Assembly: GCF_018334155.1 (NCBI RefSeq)
Contig: NZ_JAGXTP010000003.1
Coordinates: 248,001-312,000, forward strand
DNA: 64,000 bases
DNA from: Devosia litorisediminis
GTDB taxonomy: Bacteria > Pseudomonadota > Alphaproteobacteria > Rhizobiales > Devosiaceae
Direction of reading: 5' to 3'
Within the stretch, counting starts at the first letter, position 1. Each line of letters begins with the position of its first letter. A program made the position numbers and the translations under genes. Of this stretch, positions 7,694 to 16,865 are shown piece by piece. The notes under the pieces are model-generated. The model was not told where the DNA came from. It saw only the letters and a list, made by a program, of their open reading frames with translations, and did no database searches.

Positions 7694-9838
7694 TCAGCCA
7701 AGATGGGCCAGCACCGCGAGCAACAAGAGCGCCACGATATTGGTGATCTTGATCATCGGGTTCACAGCCGGACCGGCCGTGTCCTTGTAGGGGTCGCCGA
7801 CGGTGTCGCCGGTGACCGAGGCCTTGTGCGCCTCACTGCCCTTGAGGTGTTTGACGCCATGGCTGTCGGTGAAGCCGTCTTCAAAGCTCTTTTTGGCATT
7901 GTCCCAGGCGCCGCCACCGGCGGTCATGGAAATGGCCACGAACAGACCCGTGACGATCACGCCCATCAGCATGGCACCCAGCGCCGAGAAGCCCGCAGCG
8001 GGTCCGGCGATCCAGTTGATCAGGAAGAACACAAGAATCGGGCTGAGCACGGGGAGCAGGCTGGGCACGATCATTTCCTTGATCGCCGCCTTGGTCAGCA
8101 TGTCCACGGCCCGGCCATAGTCGGGCTTTTCGGTGCCGGCCATGATGCCCGGCTTTTCCTTGAACTGGCGGCGCACCTCGACCACCACGGACTGGGCCGC
8201 GCGCCCCACTGCCGTCATGCTCATGCCGGAGAACAGGAAGGGCAGCAGACCGCCAAACAGCAGGCCCACCACAACGTAGGGATCGGCCAGCGAGAAGGTC
8301 AGCTGACCCACGCCCTGGAAGATCGCCGGGGCATCAGGCAGGTTCGAGAAGTAGATCAGATCCTGCGTATAGGCCGCAAACAGCACCAGCGCGCCCAGAC
8401 CGGCCGAACCAATGGCATAGCCCTTGGTGACGGCCTTGGTGGTGTTACCCACCGCATCGAGCGCATCGGTATTGTGCCGCACGGAGTCGTCGAGCCCGGC
8501 CATTTCGGCAATACCGCCGGCATTGTCGGTGACCGGACCAAACGCATCGAGCGCCACCACGATACCGGCCAGCGCCAGCATGGTTGCCACCGCAAAAGCG
8601 ATGCCGAACAGGCCCGCCAGATTATAGGTGATGATGATGCCGCCAATGATCACCAACGCCGGCAGCGCCGTTGATTCCAGCGACACGGCCAGACCCTGGA
8701 TCACATTGGTGCCGTGACCGGTGACCGAGGCTTCGGCAATCGAATTGACAGGACGGCGACCCGTGCCGGTGTAGTATTCGGTGATCACGATGATCAGCCC
8801 GGTAATCACCAGCCCGGCCACGCCACACCAGAACAGCGCCCATGGGGTGAAGGTCTTGTCGCTGGCCTCGATGGCGATGTTCATATCGCCAAACATCAGC
8901 CACAGCACGGGCAGCAGCGCGATCAGCGACAGCACACCGGTGGCGATGATGCCCTTGTAGAGCGCGCCCATGATGTTGTTGTCCGCGCCCAGCTTGACGA
9001 AATAGGTGCCGATGATCGAGGTGACCACGCAGGCCCCGCCAATGGCCAGGGGCAGCACCATGCCGATCAGCTTGAACGCGTCGGGCAGGATGATGGCGGC
9101 CAGCACCATGGTGGCAACAATGGTCACCACATAGGTTTCGAACAGATCGGCTGCCATGCCGGCGCAGTCGCCAACATTGTCACCCACATTGTCGGCAATG
9201 GTGGCCGGGTTGCGCGGATCATCCTCGGGGATGCCCGCCTCGACCTTGCCCACCATGTCGCCCCCCACATCGGCCCCCTTGGTGAAGATGCCGCCGCCCA
9301 GACGGGCAAAGATGGAAATCAGCGACGCGCCGAACGAGAGGGCAACCAGCGCATCGATCACCGTACGGCTGGTGGGATCAAACCCCAGCATCTGGGTGAG
9401 CATCATGAAGTAGAGCGTGACGCCCAGCAGGCCCAGCCCTGCCACCAGCATGCCGGTGACCGCGCCCGATTTGAACGCCAGGTCGAGGCCGCGGCCCAGC
9501 GAACTGACGGCGGCCTGCGCCACGCGCACATTGGCGCGCACCGACACATTCATGCCGATAAAGCCGGCCGCGCCGCTCAGCACCGCGCCCAGCAGAAAGC
9601 CGATGGCCGCATAAATGCCCAGCAGCAGATACGCCGCAATCAGGATCACCACGCCCACAATGGCGATGGTGGTGTATTGCCGCTTGAGATAAGCCGACGC
9701 GCCTTCGCGAACGGCCGCCGAAATTTCCTGCATGCGGGCCGTCCCGGAATCGGCGGCCAGCAATTGCTGGGTGGTAATCACGCCATAAACGATGGACAGA
9801 GCGCCGCACACGACGATCAGCCAGAGTGCCAAAGTCAT
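7694..9838 (-). CDS. hppA: Membrane-bound proton-translocating pyrophosphatase, K+-independent type
   Basis: This inner-membrane enzyme couples pyrophosphate hydrolysis to proton export. The 714 residues form about 16 hydrophobic helices. The catalytic stretch is at 185-233 ([35 protein letters not shown]). GNTTKA places Lys at residue 468, where K+-dependent members have Ala, so this should be the K+-independent H+ pump. The ATG was chosen because GAGAGGGA lies just upstream and the first helix begins at residue 2; an in-frame extension of 44 codons has no family counterpart. A terminator with a U-run follows. The gene is monocistronic. Confidence 0.95.
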   Translation of the reverse strand: MTLALWLIVVCGALSIVYGVITTQQLLAADSGTARMQEISAAVREGASAYLKRQYTTIAIVGVVILIAAYLLLGIYAAIGFLLGAVLSGAAGFIGMNVSVRANVRVAQAAVSSLGRGLDLAFKSGAVTGMLVAGLGLLGVTLYFMMLTQMLGFDPTSRTVIDALVALSFGASLISIFARLGGGIFTKGADVGGDMVGKVEAGIPEDDPRNPATIADNVGDNVGDCAGMAADLFETYVVTIVATMVLAAIILPDAFKLIGMVLPLAIGGACVVTSIIGTYFVKLGADNNIMGALYKGIIATGVLSLIALLPVLWLMFGDMNIAIEASDKTFTPWALFWCGVAGLVITGLIIVITEYYTGTGRRPVNSIAEASVTGHGTNVIQGLAVSLESTALPALVIIGGIIITYNLAGLFGIAFAVATMLALAGIVVALDAFGPVTDNAGGIAEMAGLDDSVRHNTDALDAVGNTTKAVTKGYAIGSAGLGALVLFAAYTQDLIYFSNLPDAPAIFQGVGQLTFSLADPYVVVGLLFGGLLPFLFSGMSMTAVGRAAQSVVVEVRRQFKEKPGIMAGTEKPDYGRAVDMLTKAAIKEMIVPSLLPVLSPILVFFLINWIAGPAAGFSALGAMLMGVIVTGLFVAISMTAGGGAWDNAKKSFEDGFTDSHGVKHLKGSEAHKASVTGDTVGDPYKDTAGPAVNPMIKITNIVALLLLAVLAHLG

Positions 9839-10040
9839 AGAAAAGTCCCTCTCGATTTTCCTCCAGGGACCCGACGCTGGCCTGACAGGGGTCCTCCAAC
9901 CCGCGCCAGACAGCCCTCCAAATGGGCCCCCTCCAATCGTCGAGATTAGCGGGATTGTTCGGTTAAGCAATGGTAATTGCGATGTTTTGTCGCGGGGTGT
10001 GGACGGGCGACGGGGGTGCGACTTCGCGCGTGCAGCCTCA

Positions 10041-10060
10041 CCCCCTCCTCGAGGGGGAGG
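10041..10060. repeat. Intergenic palindrome, CCTCC/GGAGG class, copy 1
   Basis: A short CCCCCTC...GAGGGGG palindrome lies in the 233-bp gap between hppA and yggU. It resembles the C- and G-run palindromes at 12.1-12.2 kb and 15.4 kb, which marks it as one of a dispersed intergenic family in this genome. Confidence 0.5.
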
Positions 10061-10071
10061 TTTGTCTCAAT

Positions 10072-10389
10072 TCATCGGGGACCATCGAGCGCCGCCAGTG
10101 CCGCCACGAGCGCTGGCCCATCTCCTGCCACCGCCAGCGTCTTGAGCCGGGCGGTCTCGCCATGGCTGACGCTGATGGCCGATTTGGCCACACCCAGCGG
10201 CTTGGCCAGCAGCGCGATCACCGCTGCATTGGCCTTTCCCTTGTCGGGTACGGCCTTGACCCGAACCCGCAACACGGCGCTGCCGTCATCGCGCCGCTCG
10301 ACGCCCTCAATGGCGTCGCGCCCGGCATTGGGGGTTACCCGAACAAAAAGGCTCAGCCCCTGGGGGCTGAGCCGGTAGCAATCTGCCAT
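10072..10389 (-). CDS. DUF167 family protein YggU
   Basis: This small cytosolic protein of 105 residues belongs to the DUF167/YggU family, whose function is not established. The family core is visible as RVTPNAGRDAIEG, the central LRVRVKAVPDKGKAN and the following helix NAAVIALLAKPLGVAKSAI. Length matches the family. It starts 12 bases after the stop of yggT and is read in the same direction, the usual yggT-yggU arrangement, so the two are likely one transcript. No membrane segment or metal site is seen. Confidence 0.88.
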   Translation of the reverse strand: MADCYRLSPQGLSLFVRVTPNAGRDAIEGVERRDDGSAVLRVRVKAVPDKGKANAAVIALLAKPLGVAKSAISVSHGETARLKTLAVAGDGPALVAALAALDGPR

Positions 10390-10401
10390 CAGGTGTGCCC
10401 C

Positions 10402-10692
10402 TTACGGGACGTAGGGATAGCCATAGCGCAGGATCAACTGCTGCAGGAAGAAGATGCCCAGGAACAGAATGATCGGCGAAATATCCAGGCCCGAAAAATT
10501 GGGCATGACGCGCCGGATGGGATTGAGCAGAGGCTCGGTCAGCTGATTGACCACGCGCCAGACGCTGGCGACGAACTGATTGCGCGTGTTGATCACGTTG
10601 AACGAGATCAGCCAGCTCATGATGATCATGATCAGCAGCACCCACCAATAAAGCTGGAGGATCACCATGATCACATCGAGTACGGCCTTCAT
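10402..10692 (-). CDS. YggT family membrane protein
   Basis: The 96-residue inner-membrane protein has two hydrophobic segments (about residues 3-28 and 70-90) flanking the family signature RNQFVASVWRVVNQLTEPLLNPIRR. YggT proteins have been tied to osmotic tolerance and, in some bacteria, to cell-envelope organisation; the molecular role is unclear. The start ATG has GGGAGA shortly upstream on the coding strand. It is the first gene of a pair with yggU. The upstream 300 bp hold a hairpin that probably ends argC transcription. Confidence 0.88.
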   Translation of the reverse strand: MKAVLDVIMVILQLYWWVLLIMIIMSWLISFNVINTRNQFVASVWRVVNQLTEPLLNPIRRVMPNFSGLDISPIILFLGIFFLQQLILRYGYPYVP

Positions 10693-10766
10693 TGCAGTCT
10701 CCCTGTTTTCATTGCCTTATTTAGTCGCAACGACGCCGCGCGACAAGGGCAGGCCCAAAAGCATGA

Positions 10767-10798
10767 AGACCCCGCTCTGGTCGCACAGAACGGGGTCT
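10767..10798 (-). terminator. Hairpin, probable argC terminator
   Basis: AGACCCCG and CGGGGTCT form a perfect 8-bp stem about 195 bases beyond the argC stop. The minus strand downstream has only a short T-run (CTTTT), so the strength is uncertain. The rest of the 299-bp gap before yggT shows no gene. Confidence 0.5.
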
Positions 10799-10991
10799 CA
10801 ATGACTGACATCCGGTACGCAAAACAAATAAAACCCGGACAGGCTCTCTCTTGCACGAACCGTGCCAAACAGCGCGCGCCCACAAAACAGGCCTGATAGG
10901 TTAAATCGCTGTAAACATTAACTTTTCAGTCACCATAACCCGATGCAAAATGCGAGGCAAACGGCAACGGCCTCGCATAATGCGAGGCGGA

Positions 10992-11939
10992 CTAGACCAG
11001 CCCGGTGCGCGGATCAACGCCCAGCATCAGGTTCAGATTCTGCACCGCCGCACCCGAAGCGCCCTTGCCCAGATTGTCATAGACCGCCACCAGCACCGCC
11101 TGCGCCCGTTCGTCATTGGCGAACACATGCAGCTTCATGGTGTTGGTATTGTTGTAGATCTCGGGGTTGAGCTCGGCCGATTTGGCCATCTCGGCAAAAG
11201 GGGCCACCTCGACAAAACTGTCGGGGATCCCCGCAAAGTGATCGGCAATGGCGGCATGGAGCTCTGCGCCCCGTGGCACCACGCCCAGATGACCCAGTTG
11301 CAGCGGCACGCAGGTCACCATGCCCTGGGCATAATCACCCACCGAAGGCACAAACAGCGGCGCATTGGCCAGCTTGGTATAGGCGGTCATTTCGGGCATG
11401 TGCTTGTGCGCGAAGGTCAGCGCATAGGGCATGTAATGCGGCGCGGCTTCGCCGGCGGCTTCATATTCGGCAATCATCTGCTTGCCGCCGCCGGAATAGC
11501 CCGAAATGGCATTGACGGTAATGGGATAACCCGAGGGCAGCAGGCCCGCCTCAATCAGCGGCCGCACACTGGCGATCACCCCCTGCGGATAACAGCCCGG
11601 ATTGGTAACAAACCGCGCCTTGGCGATGGTGGCGCCCTGCACCTTGTCCATCTCGGCAAAGCCATAGGCCCAGTCCGGATGCACCCGGAAGGCCGAGGAG
11701 GCGTCGATCACCCGCGTCGTGCCATTGGTGATCAGCGAAACGCTTTCCTTGGCCGCATCATCGGGCAGGCACAAAATGGCGATATCGGCCGCGTTGAGCA
11801 GCCGCGCGCGTTCATCGAGATCCTTGCGCTTGTCATTGGCGATGGAGATGACCTCAAGATCGGTGCGGCCGGCCAGGCGCTCGCGGATCTGCAGACCCGT
11901 GGTTCCCGCTTCCCCGTCGATGAAAATCTTGGCAGTCAT
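10992..11939 (-). CDS. argC: N-acetyl-gamma-glutamyl-phosphate reductase
   Basis: ArgC reduces N-acetylglutamyl phosphate with NADPH to the semialdehyde in arginine synthesis. The 315-residue sequence begins MTAKIFIDGEAGTTGLQI, the nucleotide-binding start of the shorter type of ArgC common in alphaproteobacteria. The catalytic cysteine is C116 in NPGCYPQG. HKHMPEM and the C-terminal GKGASGAAVQN are also typical. The frame is open 68 codons further upstream, but that stretch is a palindromic repeat and was excluded. It stands alone, divergent from deoD, with no other arginine genes in view. Confidence 0.94.
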   Translation of the reverse strand: MTAKIFIDGEAGTTGLQIRERLAGRTDLEVISIANDKRKDLDERARLLNAADIAILCLPDDAAKESVSLITNGTTRVIDASSAFRVHPDWAYGFAEMDKVQGATIAKARFVTNPGCYPQGVIASVRPLIEAGLLPSGYPITVNAISGYSGGGKQMIAEYEAAGEAAPHYMPYALTFAHKHMPEMTAYTKLANAPLFVPSVGDYAQGMVTCVPLQLGHLGVVPRGAELHAAIADHFAGIPDSFVEVAPFAEMAKSAELNPEIYNNTNTMKLHVFANDERAQAVLVAVYDNLGKGASGAAVQNLNLMLGVDPRTGLV

Positions 11940-12292
11940 TGGCGTTCTCCAGATGCGTTTGCGTAGATGGACCCCCACAGTGGCAAGGTCAAGACTGCCA
12001 GCTCCTTGGGGACGGTCGCGATGGATGCGGCAGACCTGTTCTGCGCATGGGGTCGGCAAGGCCCCCTCACCCGACCCGAACGGGTCGACGCCTCCCCCAG
12101 GGTAGAGGTGAAGGCGCGCGCCGTGGGGAGGGAGGCCCCGCAAGGGGTCTGGTGGGGGACTTCTGGCGATAGTCCCTGAAGCCCCCCACCCTTAATCCCT
12201 CCCCACAAGGGGGAGGGAGGCAGATCGCCCGGACTTGCCCATCCCGGTCCCCAATGGCATTGCTGGAGCAAGAACCAAAACCGGAGACCGTC
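11940..12292. other. Gene-free argC-deoD divergent region with repeats
   Basis: About 350 bases between divergent genes. Most of it (12061-12220) is a mosaic of C-run and G-run palindromes, described separately. The remaining flanks should hold the argC and deoD promoters, but I cannot point to clear -35/-10 boxes. No open reading frame here looks coding. Confidence 0.6.
12061..12220. repeat. Compound palindromic intergenic repeat, copy 2
   Basis: Several inverted repeats lie in series: CGACCCG/CGGGTCG, GCCCC/GGGGT, and CTCCCCAC with AGGGGGAG near 12199-12215. The segment ending CCCTTAATCCCTCCCCAC is a type I recall as a dispersed palindromic element in Hyphomicrobiales chromosomes. It is the longest of three copies in the window. 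Confidence 0.65.
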
Positions 12293-13003
12293 ATGACCCC
12301 TCATAACCACGCCAAGCCCGGTGACTATGCTGATGCCGTCCTGCTGCCCGGCGACCCGCTGCGCGCCAAATGGATTGCCGAGACCTTTCTCGATGAGCCA
12401 AAACTGGTCAATTCGGTCCGCAACTGTCTGGGCTATACCGGCAGCTATAAGGGCAAGCGCGTTTCCGTGCAGGCCACCGGCATGGGCCAGCCCTCGCTGG
12501 CCATCTATGTCAATGAACTGGTCAACACCTATGGGCTGAAAACCCTGATCCGCGTCGGCACGTGTGGCGGGCTCAATGCCAAGGTCAAGGTGCGCGACCT
12601 GATCCTGGCCCAGGCCGCCTCAACCGATAGCGCCATCGTGCGCGACCGTTTTGGCGCCTATAACTTCGCCCCAATCGCCGATTTCGGTCTGCTGCGGTCC
12701 GCCGCCGAAAAGGCCGAAGCGAAAAACATGCGCTACCATGCCGGCAATATGCTCAGCTCCGACATTTTCTACCATGCCGACGGCATGGCCGGTTACGACA
12801 AGCTGCCCGAGCACGGCGTCATCGGCGTCGAGATGGAAGCCGCCGCGCTCTATACTTTGGCCGCCCGCTTTGGCGTCAAGGCGCTGACCATCTGCACCAT
12901 GACCGACTGCCTGATCACCAAGGAAGAAATCGACGCCGAACAGCGCCAGACCTCCTTGAGCGACATGGTGACCATCGCGCTTGAGGTCGCGATCGAGGGG
13001 TAG
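12293..13003 (+). CDS. deoD: Purine-nucleoside phosphorylase, DeoD type
   Basis: This cytosolic hexameric enzyme splits purine (deoxy)nucleosides with phosphate for salvage. The 236 residues include LPGDPLRAKWIAETFL, ATGMGQPS, RVGTCGG and the nucleoside-binding GVEMEAAALY, all family hallmarks; E. coli DeoD is of nearly the same length. The ATG was chosen because CCGGAGA precedes it at good spacing and the product then aligns with DeoD from its first residues; an earlier ATG adds 13 non-family residues. The gene stands alone, without other nucleoside-catabolism genes nearby. Confidence 0.94.
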   Translation: MTPHNHAKPGDYADAVLLPGDPLRAKWIAETFLDEPKLVNSVRNCLGYTGSYKGKRVSVQATGMGQPSLAIYVNELVNTYGLKTLIRVGTCGGLNAKVKVRDLILAQAASTDSAIVRDRFGAYNFAPIADFGLLRSAAEKAEAKNMRYHAGNMLSSDIFYHADGMAGYDKLPEHGVIGVEMEAAALYTLAARFGVKALTICTMTDCLITKEEIDAEQRQTSLSDMVTIALEVAIEG

Positions 13004-13146
13004 CGTTGGTACGATGCCGCCAGTGGCTTGAGATGGCCGAAATGGGGTGGATTGCGGAATGTCGGGTTTTGGGAAACAGGCTTGCGGATGCTGCCACCAT
13101 TACCTAGCGTCCAGTTAGAAATTTCAGCCAAAGCAGAGGCGCTGTA

Positions 13147-14970
13147 TTGCAAGATATCCAAGGTGACGACAAAACTCTCGAAGTGCTACTTTCTGGATCA
13201 GCATTCGGCATCGACTACTACCAGCGTGAATACCGATGGAAGCGAAAGCAGCTTCAGGAACTCGTTGATGATCTCTACACTCAGTTTTCTCAAACCTGGA
13301 GCCCTGGCACGCCACTGGAAAAGCAGTCTAAATATTTCCTCGGCTCCATTGTCATCAGCAAGGCTGGCGATGTGCGCAACATCGTTGATGGGCAGCAGCG
13401 CATAACGACTTTAACGCTGCTTCTAATCTATCTGAATCATCTGCAACGGGACCACGCGAAGAAGGTCAACAAGATCGAGCAGTTGGTCTTTGACGAGGAC
13501 CCAGGCGGCCCCAAGTTCAAGCTCGATATCCCGGAACGCAACGACTGCATGTCGGCCTTACTTAATGGCGAACGCTACAACCCCGAGGGTAAATCAGACT
13601 CTGTGCGCAATCTGGTGGACCGTTACGACGATCTCGATGAAGTCTTCCCGAAAACCATGTCGTCTGACGAACTCAACATGTTCATCTGATGGGTCATTCG
13701 AAACGTGAAGCTGATCGAAATCACCGCGAACGATGATGGCGACGCTTATACGATCTTCGAGACGATGAACGATAGGGGCCTCTCCCTCACCCCTACAGAC
13801 ATGCTCAAGGGTTATCTGCTGGCCAATATCGAAGACCCGAACAAACGGCTTGAAGCGGACAAGCTGATCAAATCCTTCCTGACCAAATTCGCCGAGTTCG
13901 GCGACAACACCGAGCCTGACTTCTTCAAAGCTTGGCTGCGGTCGCAATATGCCAAGCGGATTAGGGAGCGGAAGAAAGAAGCCAAGAACGAAGACTTCGA
14001 ACTGATCGGCACGGAGTATCACCGCTGGATACGCAACAACGCAAAAGAGGTGGGGCTGAACGCCAGCGAGGATTTCTACCTGTTCGTCGTCAAGAACATG
14101 CGCATCTTCGCGGACCGGTACCTGCTGCTCCTCAAGGCGTCCGCCACTCGTAAGACGGGGCTAGAGAGTGTCAAATACAACGCCGATGCGGGCTTTACGC
14201 TCCAACACCATATCATCCTCTCCTCGGTGAATGCGGATGATGACAAAGACACGGCAAAGGCCAAAATGGGCGTCGTCGCCGACTTCATCGACAGTTGGCT
14301 GAACGTTCGCTTCTGGAACTATAAATCCAACAGCTATTCTCAGATGCAATATGCCGCTTTCACCGTGATTCGCAGTGTCAGGAGCAAAACACTGACCGAG
14401 GTGCGGGCGATACTGCATAAGCGGCTGAAGGAAGAATTCGACGAAAACGACTTCCAGAAGTGGGTAGGGTTAAATCAGTTCACCTCTAAGGCGATCCACC
14501 GTCAGTTGGCCCGCTTCACCGACTGGCTGGAGCAACAAGCGGGAGAGCCGGGGCGATACGAGGATTACATCGTGCGCTCAGGCAAGAACGCCTATGAGGT
14601 CGAACACATCCTTGCCGACAAGTTCGACATGTTTGTCAAAGAATTCGAGGATGCCGGCGCCTTTGAGGAATGGCGCAACTACATTGGCGGGCTGCTATTG
14701 TTGCCCAAGAAGGTGAATGCCAGCCTAGGGGATGCCCCTTACAAGAAGAAGCTGCCGCACTACCTAAAGGCGAACGCGCTCACCCAATCGCTGCATCCGA
14801 GTTTCTATGCGAACAACCCGGGTGTGCTGAAAGCGCTCAAAACCCACAATTTGGCGTTTAAACCCTATAAGGAATTCGGGTGGGAGGAAATCGAGCAGCG
14901 TTCCCAACTCTACTGCGCTATCGCGGCTCTGATCTGGTCACCAGACCGCTTGCTGAGAAAGGCGGCATAA
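13147..14970 (+). pseudogene. DUF262/DUF1524 (GmrSD-like) gene interrupted by an in-frame TGA
   Basis: GmrSD-type proteins pair a DUF262 nucleotide-dependent domain with a DUF1524 HNH nuclease domain and restrict modified phage DNA. The DUF262 part shows IDYYQREYRW and NIVDGQQRITTL, then FETMNDRGLSLTPTDMLKGY. The C-terminal part has YEVEHILADKF and NYIGGLLLLPKKVNASLGD, an HNH-like region. The two parts (180 and about 427 codons) are in one frame but separated by TGA at 13687-13689, inside a conserved helix (NMFI stop WVIRNV). The TTG start has AGAGG seven bases upstream. A restart at GTG 13705 lacks a good ribosome site. The coding sequence is less GC-rich than its neighbours, suggesting transfer. 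A base-call error is not excluded. Confidence 0.75.
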
Positions 14971-15207
14971 GAAGGTCGGTGCCAAGGCCTGGTTTGGGCC
15001 TGAAACGACGGTTTTCTCAGGATTCGGAACGCTTTCGATATCCGACCCTTGGAAACTACCAAGCCGGCCCGGACTTTGCCGTCTGGCGACGTTTGAACAA
15101 GCGGCAGCTTTCGGGACGCAACGTACGCTCCCGAATGACCGAATTGGGGTCGCAAGCCGCCGGTCCGTCCTGGCCGCTACCCATTGTCATCAAACACCAG
15201 ATCGTCA

Positions 15208-15228
15208 CCCTCGGCCTTGAGCCGAGGG
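15208..15228. repeat. Palindrome CCCTCGGC/GCCGAGGG
   Basis: A perfect 8-bp stem with a CTTGA loop. It resembles the palindrome 50 bases downstream in arrangement (CTCGG...TTGA or TCAA...CCGAG), so both belong to one REP-like class. Confidence 0.6.
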
Positions 15229-15264
15229 CTCTACACTCAGCTATAACAAGGTGAAGTGAAGTCT

Positions 15265-15283
15265 CCTCGGGTCAAGCCCGAGG
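15265..15283. repeat. Palindrome CCTCGGG/CCCGAGG
   Basis: A 7-bp stem with a TCAAG loop, followed by ATGACGG. This matches the TCCTCGGG-TCAAG-CCCGAGGATGAC type of palindrome that I recall as widespread between genes in alphaproteobacteria. Confidence 0.65.
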
Positions 15284-15364
15284 ATGACGGCTGGTGGGGC
15301 CGAGGATGACGCAGGTGGGTCCGGGGACGTAGTCGGTGGTGCCACGAGTTGGAAGCCGGTGCCG

Positions 15365-15389
15365 CCCCCCCTCCCGGCAAGGGGGAGGT
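15365..15389. repeat. Intergenic C-run/G-run palindrome, copy 3
   Basis: CCCCCCTCCC, GGCAA and GGGGGAGG form an imperfect hairpin like the copies at 10.0 and 12.2 kb, again in non-coding DNA. Confidence 0.5.
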
Positions 15390-15481
15390 GCCGTTTGGTG
15401 GGTGGCAGAGATCCCGCCCCCCCTCACGCCACTGTCATTAACCCTGCCCCCCTCTGCCCCCTTCTCGCCGCCATCGCTGTG

Positions 15482-15496
15482 TTAAGCTCTGCTTAA
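15482..15496 (+). promoter_or_regulatory. CtrA-like box TTAA-N7-TTAA
   Basis: A perfect match to the CtrA full site lies 19 bases before the ATG of the next gene. CtrA is the cell-cycle and motility regulator of alphaproteobacteria. One 8-base match can occur by chance in 64 kb, although TTAA is rare at this GC content. Confidence 0.45.
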
Positions 15497-15515
15497 TCAA
15501 TCGGGGCCGCGCCAC

Positions 15516-16865
15516 ATGCAACTCAAGCCAAACGCCTATCGTCTCAACGAAACCGTCAAGGGCATTGAGACCATGACGCGGTTTGCTCTGGCCGTGCTGG
15601 CGCTGGCATCGGGGGTCTATACCTATCTGGGCGTGCGTGGCCTGCTCGATGGATCGGCCAATTTCGTGTTCTTTGCCGCCATCATCTATTCGGCCGCCGT
15701 CTCGGTGGCCATCTACGCCTTCTGGAGTTTCATGCTGCGCTTTGTGCCGCTGGTGACCCTGGGCGTGCAGCGCATCGCGCTGTTTCTGACCATGGCGATT
15801 GGCTGCGTGATGATCATCGCCATGAGTAGCTGGCTCAATGCCGCTGCGCTGGCCGGTTCGGCCGCGCTCGAACAGCATATGGCCGTGACCCTGCAGGGTT
15901 ATGCCGAGGACCTCGACAATGCCCATGCCAACGCGCTGGCCAGCCAGAGCCTGCTGCCCGATGTGCAGCGCGCTGCCGAACGCTTTGCCGGTCTGGCCGC
16001 TGATGAGCGCGAAAACGGGGCCCTGACCGGTACCCAGGGCTCGGGCAGCGTGGTGCAATTGCTCACCCAGATGAGCGCGCAGATGAGCCAGCTGGGCGCG
16101 TCGATTTCCGCCAGTCGCGACGAGGTCGCCGGCCTGTTCGAGGAAGGCTCGACCCGTCTGGCCAATATGCGCGAACTGGTCTCCACCCCCGGCGCCATCG
16201 AGCCGCGTTCGGACAGTTTCCAGTCCGAAGCCGTGCAGCTCTCGGCGGTGATTGCCGCGCTGCAGCAGACCGACATTGCCGCCTCGGTCAAACGCGCCGC
16301 CGCCGATCTGTCGGCCGGCTTCATTGCCCCGGTCGCCAATGGCCAGAGCGCCGATCTGGCCAATCGGCAGGATCAGGTGATGGAAACCGTGCGCGTTTCG
16401 GTGGCCGCCCAATCGGCCGCGCTGAGCGCTGCCGCCGACGAAATCCTGGCCACCCCCAGCGTCGAGCAGCGCCGCTTTGTGCCGCTATCGAGCGCCGAGG
16501 CCGTGCTGGCCTATTGGAGCGATTTCATCCCCAGCTGGGCGGGCGCCATCTCGATTGACCTGCTGCCCGTGGTGCTGGTTCTGGTGCTGATGATCGTCAA
16601 TGACGCCATGCGTAAGGATTCCGAATCCCTGGCCGAGGCCGAAACCATCACCGCCGCCGAAATGCTGCGCGCCATGGCCTTGTTCCGTCAGATGGAAACC
16701 GCCGGTATTGATGTGGCCACCGGCCAGCCCAAGCCGATTGCCGAGCCTGTCCCCACGCCGGAAGAACCGGCCCCCGAGGTCGCCGAAGCGCCAGCGGACG
16801 AGGGCACGGTGACCCCCATCGACGCGGCCCAGCGCAAGCGCACTGATGGGCCGCGCCCGGCATGA
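15516..16865 (+). CDS. Membrane protein with large helical domain, coupled to a ClpP-like protease
   Basis: I do not recognise a named family. The 449-residue product has three N-terminal hydrophobic segments (about 22-42, 49-71, 85-107), then about 240 residues of Ala/Gln-rich, probably coiled helix, a fourth hydrophobic segment (about 349-371) and an acidic, Pro-rich cytosolic tail (from about 405). The topology suggests a long periplasmic or cytosolic helical domain held between membrane anchors. Its stop overlaps the start of the protease gene (ATGA), so the two are translationally coupled and probably act together. A CtrA-like site lies just upstream. What it does is unknown; a scaffold or substrate-receptor role for the protease is only inference. 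Confidence 0.8.
   Translation: MQLKPNAYRLNETVKGIETMTRFALAVLALASGVYTYLGVRGLLDGSANFVFFAAIIYSAAVSVAIYAFWSFMLRFVPLVTLGVQRIALFLTMAIGCVMIIAMSSWLNAAALAGSAALEQHMAVTLQGYAEDLDNAHANALASQSLLPDVQRAAERFAGLAADERENGALTGTQGSGSVVQLLTQMSAQMSQLGASISASRDEVAGLFEEGSTRLANMRELVSTPGAIEPRSDSFQSEAVQLSAVIAALQQTDIAASVKRAAADLSAGFIAPVANGQSADLANRQDQVMETVRVSVAAQSAALSAAADEILATPSVEQRRFVPLSSAEAVLAYWSDFIPSWAGAISIDLLPVVLVLVLMIVNDAMRKDSESLAEAETITAAEMLRAMALFRQMETAGIDVATGQPKPIAEPVPTPEEPAPEVAEAPADEGTVTPIDAAQRKRTDGPRPA

Larger units (their letters stand above)
14971..15515. other. Gene-free stretch with palindromic repeats
   Basis: About 545 bases with no convincing gene. It holds two CCTCGGG/CCCGAGG palindromes (15208-15228, 15265-15283), one C-run/G-run palindrome near 15365-15389 and a CtrA-like site at its right end. 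Short open frames are not supported by ribosome sites or codon use. Confidence 0.6.

Noticed and set aside
8714..9949. 411-codon open frame opposite hppA
   Set aside because: A Gln/His/Arg-rich translation with no domain, fully inside the certain hppA gene.
13687..13689. TGA in the DUF262 gene as selenocysteine
   Set aside because: No SECIS-like hairpin is evident after it, the position is not a redox site in this family, and no selenium genes are in view.
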